The translations under genes and the position numbers were made by a program. A stretch of DNA of 64,000 nt from Rutidosis leptorrhynchoides (lineage: Eukaryota > Streptophyta > Magnoliopsida > Asterales > Asteraceae): positions 2,704,001 to 2,768,000 of the forward strand of contig NC_092341.1 of the NCBI RefSeq assembly GCF_046630445.1, in the 5' to 3' direction. Under the pieces are notes generated by a model, which saw only the letters and a list, made by a program, of their open reading frames with translations, had not been told where the DNA came from and made no database searches. Of the stretch, positions 1-10,136 are shown piece by piece. Positions within the stretch are counted from its first letter, which is position 1. Each line of letters starts with the position of its first letter.

Positions 1-750
1 GTTTGACGAACTAGACACAAGTAATTGAAACTACATTCTATGGTTGAATTATCAAAATCGAATATGCCCCTTTTTATTAAAGTCTGGTAATCTAAGAATT
101 AGGGAACAGACACCCTAATTGACGCGAATCCTAAAGATAGATCTATTGGGCCTAACAAACCCCATCCAAAGTACCGGATGCTTTAGTACTTCGAAATTTA
201 TATCATGTCCGAAGGAGGATCCCGGAATGATAGGGGATATTCTTATATGTATCTAGTTAATGTCGGTTACCAGGTGTTCACCATATGAATGATTATTTTT
301 GTCTCTATGCATGGGATGTATATTTATGAGAACTGGAAATGAAATTCTCGTGGTCTATTAAAATGATGGAAATAAATGATTATGATAAACTAATGAACTC
401 ACCAACCTTTTGGTTGACACTTTAAAGCATGTTTATTCTCAGGTGTTAAAGAAATCTTCCGCTGTGCATTTGCTCATTTTAAAGATATTACTTGGAGTCT
501 TTCATAGCATATTTCGAAGAACGTTGCATTCGAGTCTTTGAGTTCATCAAATATTATTATTAAATCAATTTATAGTTGGATAGTGGATATTATGAAATGG
601 TATGCATGCCTGTCAATTTTCGATGTAAAGAAATTTTGTCTTTTAAAAACGAATGCAATGTTTGTAAAATATATCATATAGAGGTCAAATACCTCGCAAT
701 GTAATCAACTATTGTGAATCGTTTATAATGTATATGAACGGGTCATTTCA
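1..750 (+). repeat. 3' end of a family B LTR (truncated by window edge)
   Basis: The segment closely resembles the last 740 bases of the LTR ending at 19459. Both share the conserved block around the sequence GACGCGAATCCTAAAGATAG, the same tail with 'tatagaggtcaaatacctcg', and an end in GGGTCATTTCA or GGGTCCTTTCA. No primer-binding site follows base 750; instead the sequence runs directly into an exon of a broken minus-strand gene. It is therefore the right end of a 3' LTR or of a solo LTR inserted in that gene. The left end lies outside the window, so the target duplication (it would be GGCAC if 5 bp) cannot be checked. Confidence 0.8.
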
Positions 751-1922
751 GGCACGATTGTCAGAATCAACCTCCTGGTCAATTTCAATCGGCTTGCTAA
801 CATCTGCAAAAATCGGGAGTAGCATTTAACTTTACATGCAGATTAATTGTTATTGAATGTGTAAAGAAAGCATAACGAGTGCTTACCGATAATTGGCCTC
901 TTTCTGGCCGCTTTTGATGTTTCCACAGCAGGAGACTGCTGAATTTCAACAAAAGAAGAGACATCAGTATCTCTTTCTTGACGCATGCTAGTTGTTCTGC
1001 GCTTTGAAGTTGCAGGAGCAGCTGGATTGGTTGGAACCTTAATAATCTCTGTTTGAACATCGGGGTCGGTATCATGCAGATCTTTTTGTCCAAAAACAAC
1101 CCTATCAGACGCCTTCAACATCATAAACTCATTCAAATCCATTGCTGCAATACAAGACGAAATTAAAGTATAAGAAAAAGGGAGTTAAATATACGCCCAA
1201 GGTAATGCAAATAAAAAAGGGATATACCCTTTTTGTTTCTAATAATAACGGGACGCTTATTAGAGTGCGTTGAGTGGGTTGAAATGCAGCCAAGAACTAG
1301 TGGGACATTAGGATAAACGCGAGATGGAAGCAGTAGATTAAGGCAAGACTTATAAAATTTATCTTCCTCAGGAAGAATCGCCAGAGCTTTGTTTTTCTCT
1401 CCTTTTTTGCCATAATACAAGATAAGAATGCTGTTGTATTCTTCAGGAACGCAAGTAGCTTTAACAAAGAAAAAGGATTTTTTTTCCACATTCCCTTCAC
1501 ACCCTGTTTTGGGGTAACACAAAACTTGCAGACATTATCGAAAGAATACCATCTCTCTTCACTCATCGAAGCACAAAACAGGTTGGTAAAAATGGATAAA
1601 GAAGGTTTGCGACCGTTCGCACGACACCACATTTCAAATATAGAAATACGATTGGCACCATAAGGGTGCAGTTGGCTAATACCGATTGAATAATGACGAA
1701 GAACCTCCATGAAAAAAGGGGTAGGAGGAATACGGGTATTGCCGAGCTCCATGACCTTGTCATAAACAATAATCATATGCTCCGGCGGCTCGTTAGCCCG
1801 GTGGCCGCTTAAAGGGGCGATCGGAGAATATTTTCGATGGGAGGATATTGATCGACGATTCGGCGAATCTCTGTTTCAGTAATAGAAGATTCTATATCTT
1901 TCACGTTCTTATCAGAAGACAT
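751..1922 (-). pseudogene. Broken gene with a PF04195-like (putative gypsy-type transposase) domain, interrupted by an LTR
   Basis: The reading frame starts at ATG 1922 and contains a region (about 1800-1530) resembling the plant domain called 'transposase (putative), gypsy type'. Visible landmarks are IPPTPFFMEVLRHY and SIFEMWCRANGRKPS, followed after a break by KSFFFVKATCVPEEYN. Two breaks are visible in exon 1: a frame change near 1810-1835, with a stop at 1811-1809, and a one-base loss in the A8 run at 1485-1478. Canonical splice sites give exon 1 (1922-1228), an 83-nt intron (1227-1145), exon 2 (1144-887), another 83-nt intron (886-804) and exon 3 from 803, and codon phase is kept across both introns. 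Exon 3 is cut at 751 by the LTR. Proteins of this family are mostly element-borne and of unproven function. The exon structure is my reading; the family call is from remembered similarity. Confidence 0.65.
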
Positions 1923-2086
1923 GATAGATCGATGCAAGATTTAAAAAGTAAATAAAAAGAATGAAGGAAAGAAAACACGGTCCTTCGAATAAACAAATAC
2001 GAACGGAAAAGCAAATGGCTGCCGGAAAAAGAACAAAATTTGAAATGAGGGAGGAGCGTGAAAAACCCAAAAAAGGGTAAATTAAC

Positions 2087-2094
2087 TATTTATA
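2087..2094 (-). promoter_or_regulatory. TATA box upstream of the PF04195-like pseudogene
   Basis: On the minus strand TATAAATA lies about 165 bases before the ATG at 1922. The leader between them is pyrimidine-rich, as in plant 5' leaders. It fits as the core promoter of the broken gene, but no transcript evidence is available. Confidence 0.45.
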
Positions 2095-3337
2095 GGCAAA
2101 GGAAATTGAAAATGACAGGGTCAATTTCTGAGCGTACACGTGTATCAATCTAAAAAGTTGATTGAAAGTCGGCGTACGATAACAACTCTAGGCAGTTACA
2201 TATGTTTTCATCATTATCTTTAAGATAAATAATGACAGTTGTCACCTCGGGTATAGGAATTACAGTCGAAAGGACGATTGTTCAACTATACGAATTTATT
2301 GCATTAAATGCAAACGGCGGTTGGTTACACATACACGCATATAATGTCCTACGTGTATTATCAATACATTTAAATGAGCAATTCTATGATCCGGTGTAAT
2401 CATCGGGCATTGTTTTGTGGTACTATTTTATTTTAAATTAGTTCGACGCTATACACTCATTGACATTGTATATAACATCGAACTGGGGGGACTTGATGAT
2501 ACGCATATCCGCATGAGTACGCGGATTACGCATCCAAAGTCCTGAACCGCACACTAATTGCCACGTACAACATATGGCACGGGTATAGCCGCACTCTATG
2601 CCCCTATACCATCTGATGTGAGTTTCGTATATTTGCATAAGGGTCCAGTACATTCTAGAAGAATGTACGGTATAATTAATTCGGATTCTTTTCCTTAAAT
2701 AACGAAAGTTAGTTAGGATGAGATCACATTTAATTAGGGAAGAGATTCTATCGAAACCCTAATTCGTGAGCCTATAAATACATAGCTCATAAACCCTAAA
2801 AACAGACTCGGTTACTCATACGTAACAAATAGCATACATATCGTCATCGTACGAACAAGCTTCATACGATCTAAAACGTAAAGACTTTCAGGTATGTCTC
2901 GAACTATAAAACCTTCATGTCTTTGGGTCACTCAACCCCGTATGCTGGGTTGTTGGTGGACTCTCAAATCGGCCACCCTATCGGAATCGAAACGATACCG
3001 ATGTGGGTTATCCACGACTAAGTGTCGGAGATTCGAATATTGTTAGTCCTTAAACCCTATCATGCACTCAAACGTAGGTTCACATTGACCTCGTGAAAAT
3101 ATGCTTGATCAGTTATAAATTAGAATGGTCTTAGTTTCAAATCCGGTCCGCCTGCCCCTCGGGATGGTTAAAAGATCGGGTTCCTGTAATGCGATTTGGG
3201 TTTCCACCTGAACGCATGCGTGTATATGCAAATGATGAGTGTATTTGAAATAAATTATACACGATGCAAAAGTTGCCGTAAAAGAGAGAGAGAGAGAGCG
3301 AATTTAATAGTCCACGTTGTGATATCTAATGCAGTGT
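2095..3337. other. Intergenic region, no gene supported
   Basis: No convincing coding frame was found. A plus-strand TATA-like stretch (CCTATAAATACA near 2770) is followed by a leader-like sequence and a GT dinucleotide near 2892, but no ORF follows. A short (GA)n tract lies at about 3284-3298. The origin of the region is unclear; it may hold remnants of the element that carried the PF04195-like gene. Confidence 0.5.
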
Positions 3338-3345
3338 TATAAAAT
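3338..3345 (+). promoter_or_regulatory. Candidate TATA box of the subtilase gene
   Basis: TATAAAAT lies about 325 bases before the chosen ATG (3664). The stretch between them is rich in C and T (3517-3545), as in plant leaders. The distance implies a long 5' leader holding the microsatellites and the short upstream ORF listed separately. The assignment is tentative. Confidence 0.35.
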
Positions 3346-3489
3346 ACGGAGTAAATAAAAATAAAATAAAAAGGAAGAGTACAAGTAGTATATTTTGGTA
3401 GTTGTATGAATTTGAATATATTTTGATTTTGGTGGGGACGAGACGGATGGAAGTAACTTGAAGTTAGCCAAAAGAGGCTGACACAACTC

Positions 3490-3517
3490 CACTCACTCAC
3501 TCACTCACTCACTCACT
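3490..3517 (+). repeat. (CACT)n microsatellite in the subtilase 5' region
   Basis: About seven perfect CACT units lie here. A second repeat, about five TTTCAA units, lies at 3571-3599. Both fall between the candidate TATA box and the start codon, so length changes would alter the 5' leader. Confidence 0.9.
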
Positions 3518-3599
3518 CTCCTCTTCTCTTCTTTACTGTACCTCCATTGTTGCTTATTGTTAAACCCCTTTTCAATTTCAATTTCAATTTCAATTTCAA

Positions 3600-3632
3600 A
3601 TGCAACCACCACTTTTCACTTCAATCCACTGA
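3600..3632 (+). other. Upstream ORF of 10 codons before the subtilase
   Basis: An ATG at 3600 opens a frame of ten codons ending in TGA at 3630-3632, 31 bases before the main ATG at 3664. It would be the first AUG met by scanning ribosomes if transcription starts near 3370. Whether it is translated or regulates the main frame is not known. Confidence 0.5.
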
Positions 3633-3663
3633 ACCCACCACCCATATTCATTCTTCATCTCCG

Positions 3664-6036
3664 ATGGCCAATTTCATTTCTACTACTTTAATTTTTTATT
3701 TCCTTACCTTTTACATTTACATTAATAATAATATTACTATTATTTCGGTTTCTGCTGCACATCACCAAACTCATCAAACTTTCATAGTTCCTGTTCAACA
3801 CGACGCTAAACCATCACTATTTCCAACTCATAGACACTGGTACGTTTCATCTCTCGCTACTGCACTTATTCGGGACGACGACGTTTCCTCTCGTATCATT
3901 CACACTTACGACACCGTTTTTCACGGCTTCTCAGCAAGGCTATCACCTCTCGAAGCTTCCAAACTCCAATCTGTAGCTGGCATCCTCTGTGTTATTCCCG
4001 AACAAGTTCATCACCTCCATACCACGCGTTCACCCCAATTCCTAGGGCTTAAAACCTCCGATAGTGCCGGTTTATTAAAAGACTCGGATTTCGGGTCGGA
4101 TCTAGTTATCGGTGTTTTAGATACCGGGATTTGGCCCGAGAGACAGAGTTTCAACGACAGAGGCTTAGGTCCTGTGCCAGTTAAATGGAAAGGCACGTGC
4201 GATGCCTCACCTACTTTTCCGGCGAGTTTATGTAATCGGAAGTTGATCGGAGCAAAACACTTCTCCGCAGGATACGAATCCACCAACGGAAAAATGAACG
4301 AAACGGTTGAGCATCGTTCGCCGCGAGATTCAGACGGTCATGGAACTCATACTGCTTCAATCGCCGCCGGCAGGTACGTTTTTCCGGCTTCAACCCTCGG
4401 TTATGCTCGTGGTGTCGCTGCCGGAATGGCACCGAAAGCTCGTCTAGCCGCCTACAAGGTTTGCTGGAATGCTGGTTGTTTTGATTCCGATATACTCGCC
4501 GCCTTCGATTCAGCCGTTTCCGACGGCGTAGACGTTATATCCCTAAGTGTTGGCGGCGTTGTTGTACCCTACTACCTCGATGCGATCGCAATCGGTGCTT
4601 ACGGTGCTTCAGATCACGGTGTTTTTGTCTCTGCTTCTGCAGGAAATGGAGGTCCAGGTGGACTCACCGTAACAAACATAGCACCGTGGGTAACAACCGT
4701 CGGAGCCGGAGCAATTGACCGTGATTTCCCTGCTGACGTCAAGCTCGGAAACGGTAAGTTGATTCCAGGTGTGAGTGTATACGGTGGGCCCGCATTGGCG
4801 CACAATCATCTGTATCCGCTAATTTACGCGGGGAATGAAGGGGGTGATGGTTACTCAGCTTCACTGTGTTTGGAAGGTTCTTTAGATCCTAAATCCGTTG
4901 AGGGCAAAATAGTCTTATGTGATAGAGGTATCAATTCGCGAGCTACCAAAGGGGAAGTAGTTAAAAAAGCCGGCGGAATCGGTATGATATTAGCAAACGG
5001 CGTGTTTGATGGTGAGGGTTTAGTCGCTGATTGCCACGTGTTACCTGCGACATCTGTAGGTGCATCATCCGGCGACGAGATCAGGAGGTACATCATGTCA
5101 TCTTTAAAATCTAAATCAAAAGATCAACCAAAAGCCACAATAATTTTCAAAGGAACCAGAATAAACGTTAGGCCAGCGCCCATAGTTGCTTCATTTTCTG
5201 CGCGTGGGCCGAACCCTGAATCACCCGAAATTTTGAAGCCTGACCTTATTGCCCCAGGACTTAACATTCTTGCGGCTTGGCCGGATAAAGTTGGTCCGTC
5301 AGGCCTTGCATCCGATAATCGTAAAACGGAGTTTAACATATTGTCTGGGACGTCAATGGCGTGCCCTCATGTTTCAGGGCTAGCTGCTTTGTTGAAAGCA
5401 GCCCATCCCCAATGGAGCCCAGCAGCGATCAGATCAGCATTGATGACAACTGCATATACTTTAGACAATCGAGGCGAAACGATGATCGATGAGTCCACAG
5501 GGAACTCATCGACGGTGATGGATTTTGGGGCTGGACACGTTCACCCGCAAAAGGCAATGGATCCTGGATTGGTATATGACATTAGTTCATATGATTATGT
5601 TGATTTCTTGTGCAATTCGAATTACACGACCAAAAATATCCAAGTAATTACCAGGAAGCATTCTGATTGTAGTAGAGCTAAAAAGGCTGGTCATACAGGT
5701 AACTTGAATTTCCCTTCAATAACGGCTGTTTTCCAACAATACGGGAAGAGGAAAATGTCAACTCACTTTATAAGAAGTGTAACGAACGTGGGTGAAGCGA
5801 AGTCAATTTACAGTGTGAGCATTAGTCGACCGAGAGGGATGAATGTGACAGTGGAGCCAATGAAGCTTGTTTTCAGAAGGGTGGGACAGAAGCTAAACTT
5901 TTTGGTGAGGGTGAAAGTTGTGGCGATGAAACTGTCGCCAGGGAGTTCGGTCACTAAGAGTGGATCAATCGAATGGTCAGATGGGAAACACATTGTCAGA
6001 AGTCCGGTTGTTGTGACAATGCAAGAACCTCTGTGA
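3664..6036 (+). CDS. SBT1.5: Subtilisin-like serine protease, SBT1.5 type
   Basis: A 790-residue secreted plant subtilase encoded by a single exon. The frame is open from 3547, but the first ATG is 3664 and gives a hydrophobic N-terminus (ISTTLIFYFLTFYIYI) that fits a signal peptide. Domains in order: inhibitor I9 prodomain (about residues 40-110); catalytic Asp in VIGVLDTGIWPE; His in DSDGHGTHTAS; protease-associated insert (about 370-470); oxyanion Asn in SASAGNGGPGG; Ser in GTSMACPHVSGLAALLK; C-terminal fibronectin-III-like domain. All catalytic residues are present and the length is normal for the family. The order of conserved blocks, such as SVGGVVVPYYLDAIAIGA and KGTRINVRPAP, matches Arabidopsis SBT1.5 better than SBT1.6, from memory. 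Plant SBT1 enzymes act in the apoplast on cell-wall proteins and peptide precursors; the substrate here is unknown. It is the only apparently intact host gene in the window, and its flanks are transposon DNA. Confidence 0.95.
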   Translation: MANFISTTLIFYFLTFYIYINNNITIISVSAAHHQTHQTFIVPVQHDAKPSLFPTHRHWYVSSLATALIRDDDVSSRIIHTYDTVFHGFSARLSPLEASKLQSVAGILCVIPEQVHHLHTTRSPQFLGLKTSDSAGLLKDSDFGSDLVIGVLDTGIWPERQSFNDRGLGPVPVKWKGTCDASPTFPASLCNRKLIGAKHFSAGYESTNGKMNETVEHRSPRDSDGHGTHTASIAAGRYVFPASTLGYARGVAAGMAPKARLAAYKVCWNAGCFDSDILAAFDSAVSDGVDVISLSVGGVVVPYYLDAIAIGAYGASDHGVFVSASAGNGGPGGLTVTNIAPWVTTVGAGAIDRDFPADVKLGNGKLIPGVSVYGGPALAHNHLYPLIYAGNEGGDGYSASLCLEGSLDPKSVEGKIVLCDRGINSRATKGEVVKKAGGIGMILANGVFDGEGLVADCHVLPATSVGASSGDEIRRYIMSSLKSKSKDQPKATIIFKGTRINVRPAPIVASFSARGPNPESPEILKPDLIAPGLNILAAWPDKVGPSGLASDNRKTEFNILSGTSMACPHVSGLAALLKAAHPQWSPAAIRSALMTTAYTLDNRGETMIDESTGNSSTVMDFGAGHVHPQKAMDPGLVYDISSYDYVDFLCNSNYTTKNIQVITRKHSDCSRAKKAGHTGNLNFPSITAVFQQYGKRKMSTHFIRSVTNVGEAKSIYSVSISRPRGMNVTVEPMKLVFRRVGQKLNFLVRVKVVAMKLSPGSSVTKSGSIEWSDGKHIVRSPVVVTMQEPL

Positions 6037-6758
6037 AAAATAATGGTTGCTTGCCGAGTGTTTGGTATTCATGGCCTTTGTTTGCTAGTAGTATGATTAG
6101 CAAGTAATGTAATGTAATGTAATGTAATGGTAGTATTGAGCTTTCTATTTCAGAAAGCATGTTGGTTGGATAAATATTATGAGTTGTAAAATACTGTATG
6201 TGATTTGTAGCATTACTATTTATATTTATTAGAGAAAAATACGAGGCCAGTTATATGGTTGGTTTTGGTAATGTGAAACTCACGTAGTGTGTCGAGATTA
6301 GATACTACTATTCAGGATCTAGTTACTTATCTGTATGAATTGTTATATGGCCATTAGGTTCTGTTCTGTACTTCTGTATAAGGCCAGGGTCACGGGTTTA
6401 GCTTCTTTGGCATGAAAACGGGTCAAGTTACTTTAATAATTTTGGATTCAATGCGGTGGATACTTGTAATATAGTCATTTGGATTTTAAGTCCAGCTAAT
6501 ATCATTAACTCGTGATTCATTGAGAGTTACATTGCGGATTGGTCCCCTTCACCAAGGCTGACTTCTAGTTGTAATCATAGGATAGGGAGGTAGATTAAAC
6601 GACAAACTGTATGGATTGTTGTTTTTAAGTGTGTTATCACTCCCTATAATTACAACCATGCCGACACCTCAGCATTTCTTTCCATTACAATTTACAAATG
6701 AATAACAAATTTACTTTTAATCGTCACACTACTTCACAAAGCAAAATGTATAACATAA
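6037..6758. other. Downstream flank of the subtilase, no gene
   Basis: This AT-rich sequence contains the 3' untranslated region and spacer. A short tandem run of GTAAT units lies at 6104-6128. No clear coding frame was seen before the poly(T) tract at 6759. Confidence 0.6.
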
Positions 6759-7620
6759 TTTTTTTTTTTTTTTTTTTGAAAAGCAAGTAAAGTTTTATTA
6801 ATATATCGAAAAGTTACAAAAGCCCTATAAACTATACAATGTAATGAAACCAAAGGAGAATATATATACAATTCATGAACGAGGGGGCCATTAAACACCA
6901 TGGAACTTGAAACCACAAGCTGGGAAGAGGCAACCAGACAGTACCGCAAGTGCGATGACAAAGTTGGCTGCAACTACCCAATTAACCAAGTGAGTAATGG
7001 AGACCAAAGTTATGAATGTACTACCGAGTGGGGCTTTTGGATCCGATTAGCCAATGCTAGATCTCTGATGATTCGAGGATAAGTAGAAGGAGGGATTGAC
7101 TAGCCATTGATGCCACATAATTGTTGTTTTTTTATGTCGTTTGGATATCCACGCGAATGATTGTGTTTGGATTTCGGATAAGATTGTGGCGACACACCAG
7201 TCTTTTTTACAGAAGACCTTGAAGTTTCGGTATTTTCAGATGATGTAAGTAGATGCCCATTTAATGGCTTGCCAGATGATGACACCATTTTGAGATGTAG
7301 CGAAGGATTGATTATTATAGGTTATGTCGAGGATGCTGGTGAAGGTGTTGTTAGGGAGGTTCCACCATTGTATAATTGAGTTCCAGATATTTGATGTTGC
7401 CGTGCAATGAAATAGTATGTGTTCAATAGACTCCACGTGTAAGTTGCATAACGGGCAAAGAAGTGTGTCGAGATCAATGCAACGTTTGTCGAGTTCTACG
7501 CATGTCGGAATTCTTCCATATAAAACTCTCCAAATGAAGATGTTAATTTTTTGGGGTATGAGCTTGTTTTTCGGTGTCGTTATGTGTGTGGTTGGTATGT
7601 CGAGTTTTAACATATTATTT
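6759..7620 (-). mobile_element. 5'-truncated LINE (non-LTR retrotransposon)
   Basis: Read on the minus strand, this segment ends in a 19-base poly(A), seen as T at 6759-6777. It carries the C-terminal zinc-binding part of a plant LINE reverse-transcriptase polyprotein. The 5' end, near 7615-7620, is truncated inside the ORF, as is usual for LINE insertions. I could not identify a clean target-site duplication by eye. Confidence 0.75.
7085..7613 (-). pseudogene. LINE polyprotein C-terminus (zf-RVT domain), truncated
   Basis: The minus-strand frame shows the zf-RVT pattern: KINIFIWRVLYGRIPTCVEL, then LCPLCNLHVESIEHILFHC with the Cys-Cys-His-Cys ligands. The frame is interrupted by TGA at 7238-7236, where the family normally has a Trp, and stays open beyond it with recognisable coding sequence (QTQSFAWISKRHKK). 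It represents only the end of a LINE ORF2; reverse transcriptase and endonuclease are missing. It is a dead copy. Confidence 0.75.
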
Positions 7621-7797
7621 ACACCTTCAACGAATAAAAAGATGACACATGATCACAAATGGATGACATATACTTTTAACAGTGTATATGCCATCACAGT
7701 TGAATGGATGATATATACAATGTTAATGGTTATCATCGTGTTATCGCCATCACAATTGAATGGTGAATTGATCACCCAACTATTGAAAGTGCTCTAA

Positions 7798-8169
7798 GAG
7801 CAGTCCCAACGGTCTCGTCCACCTTCAGCCCAGGCCGCCGCCCAGCTGGGCGCCGATGGCACCACGGCCGCCCAGCCTTCGCCCAGACCGCCGCCCAGCT
7901 CACTCGTTCTCATTTTCGTCCTTTTTCAGCACATTTGTGGACGATGCGGAAGAGGGAGATGCAATAATCACAGGTACCTTTTGCTTTTGAAGTTGTACAT
8001 GTATTTATTTAATTAATATAGTGGGTTCAATTTATTTGAGGGAGGAGTGTTATTGTTGTGAGTGTTTAGTCCTGGTTTAGTCCTGGTAAGGAAGTTGGAT
8101 GGAGGTGCTGATGTGTCGCTGAATGGTTGGTTAGTCCTAGAAGAAACCATGTCTTGGTTGGGAGCACTC
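7798..8169. mobile_element. Short Harbinger-like MITE with TAA target duplication
   Basis: The 372-bp segment starts GAGCAGTCCCAAC and ends GTTGGGAGCACTC, which are imperfect terminal inverted repeats. It is flanked on both sides by TAA (7795-7797 and 8170-8172). A 3-bp TAA duplication and GAGC-type ends are typical of plant PIF/Harbinger MITEs. The left interior is strikingly GC-rich (about 7820-7900, many CCGCCCAG units) against AT-rich surroundings. No transposase is encoded, so it would be non-autonomous. Confidence 0.65.
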
Positions 8170-8388
8170 TAATAACACCAACCACAATTTAAGTTTAATT
8201 TTGAATTTGATAATTGTAATTCATAATTTGTGGTTAGAATTTAATGATCCAACTGAAAGTAGTACAAACATAGTACAAACATAAGCAGACTGAATCAATG
8301 TAAATATGGCCCATTGATGTTGCAGGTTTGGGCCCACTAAAGTGTCTCAAATTTATTGCAACGCGGATGAACGTGAGCTTTTCACTCA

Positions 8389-8468
8389 ATCACTTTGTCC
8401 ATTTCCTTGCAAATATTTAGTATGATCCATCACTTTGTCCATTTCCTTGCAAATGTTTAGTATGATAC
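8389..8468 (+). repeat. 40-bp tandem duplication
   Basis: The unit that includes CACTTTGTCCATTTCCTTGC occurs twice in a row (8389-8428 and 8429-8468) with few differences. It lies in otherwise featureless DNA between the MITE and the Helitron cluster. Confidence 0.8.
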
Positions 8469-8549
8469 ACCAATCATCCAATTATATAACAACAAAAGGT
8501 CCCGAGTGCCATTATTATTATTATTATTTTATTATTATATATACCTATA

Positions 8550-9061
8550 TCTAAAAGGTAAAGTGGAAATGAATAGTCCTATTCATTTTTTCACTTTTCG
8601 CAAACTTAACCCCCTAACTTTCATTAAAATACAAATCGAACTCCCCATTTTATACGTATATTTTTCCCCAAATTTCACAAGCTTAACCCCTAATTTTTAT
8701 TAAAATACAAATCGAACCCCCACTTTACTAACTTTTTTTTACTAATATTCAATTTTCACAAACTTAACCCCCTAACTTTTATTAAAATACAAATCGAACC
8801 CCCATTTTATACGTAACGTTTTTTCAAATTTCACAAACTTAACCCACTAACTTTTATTAAAATACAAATCGAGCCCCCACTTTACTAACTTTTTTTTTTT
8901 TAAAATAAAACCCAAACGCTAAAAGAAGCAACTTTCACAAAAGGAACAACCCTTCAATGTTATGTCTAAAAAAAATTCTTTTTTACAAAATAGATCAAGA
9001 CTTTTTTTTAAACTCGCATTCAAAACGGAGCCCCCGCCGCGAAGCGAGGGCTCCACAACTA
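8550..9061 (+). mobile_element. Helitron-like unit 1
   Basis: The unit starts TCTAAAAGG after an A, as Helitrons do, and ends just after a terminal hairpin (GAGCCCCCGC, loop CGCGAA, GCGAGGGCTC), at CAACTA rather than the usual CTAG. The interior is an array of units of about 80 bp beginning CAAACTTAACCCC, in two alternating versions (A-B-A-B): one ends with TTTATACGTA and the other with a poly(T) after ACTTTACTAAC. No Rep/helicase is encoded; it is a non-autonomous element. Confidence 0.7.
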
Positions 9062-9074
9062 TTATATACCTATA

Positions 9075-9517
9075 TCTAAAAGAAAATGTGAAAATGAATA
9101 GTACTATTCATTTTCACTTTTTCCAAACTTAACCCATTAACTTTCATTAACATACAAATCGAACCCCCCACTTTATACGTAAATTTTTCCCAAAACTTCA
9201 CAAGCTTAACCCCCTAACTTTTATTAAAATAAAATCGAACCCCACTTTACTAACTTTTTTTTTTTTTTTACTAATATTCAATTTTCACAAACTTAACCCC
9301 ATAACTTTTATTAAAATACAAATCGAACCCCCACTTTATACGTAAAGTTTTTTCAAATTTCACAAACTTAACCCACTAACTTTTATTAAAATACAAATCG
9401 AATCCCCACTTTACTAACTTTTTTTTTTAAATAAAACCCGAACGCTAAAAGCAGCAACTTTCACAAAAGGAACAACCCTTCACGGAGCCCCCGCCGCGAA
9501 GCGAGGGCTCCACAACT
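9075..9517 (+). mobile_element. Helitron-like unit 2
   Basis: This second copy has the same start (TCTAAAAG), the same A-B-A-B internal repeats and the same terminal hairpin (about 9484-9509). It lies directly downstream of unit 1 in the same orientation. It too ends CAACTA, without the final G expected for CTAG. Confidence 0.7.
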
Positions 9518-9523
9518 ATTATA

Positions 9524-10096
9524 TCTAAAAGACATGGGGAAAATGAATAGTACTCAGGGGTACTTTCGACTTTTCGTTTTTTTTGTTTTTCAAATTGAAC
9601 AACAAAACCCCCACACTTTATTCAAAAAATCAAACACCCCCCCCAAACAGGGGGATAAAGTGTCAAATACCCATTCTCATAAAAATCTTAAACAAAATCC
9701 ACCCAAATATTCAACGGGCCATATCTTCGCGCTCGCAACGAGTTAAATTTTTCCGGCACCACCGTTAAACTCGAAATAATTTTAGGAGCACAATGTCACT
9801 AGCTATACGCAAAATGGACGTTTTTTAAAAAACGCTAAATATTTGGGGTACTTTTCATACACGTTAATTCTCCGTTAAATTTTTAAAAGTTGACAATTTC
9901 ATAGCGAAACGTGGAGATGCACATATATTGTTAATTTAAAATAACATTTAAATCTTTTACGGGTTATACCTTTTGGTTCGACTCGAGTTGCGCTTCAACG
10001 ACATCATCGTTAACCACAAAATAATTTTACAAACTAAACGCAATAAAATACATTGAAAACCGAACCCCCGCCGCGAAGCGAGGGCTCGAACACTAG
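9524..10096 (+). mobile_element. Helitron-like unit 3
   Basis: This unit starts TCTAAAAGACATGGGG and ends with a hairpin (CCCCCGC / GCGAGGG) followed by CACTAG at 10096 and then a T. That matches the Helitron rule of insertion between A and T with a CTAG end. Its interior differs from units 1 and 2: it lacks the 80-bp repeats. It is the only unit of the cluster with an intact 3' terminus. No coding capacity is recognised. Confidence 0.7.
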
Positions 10097-10136
10097 TTTT
10101 GTTTAAAATTTGTCATGTCTGTGTCGTTTTAATTTT

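Noticed and set aside
4011..5993. Several minus-strand ORFs of 60-90 codons within the subtilase
   Set aside because: They overlap a strongly supported plus-strand gene and show no motifs.
6900..7082. Plus-strand 60-codon ORF after the poly(T) tract
   Set aside because: It lies in the 3' region of the minus-strand LINE and shows no recognisable domain.
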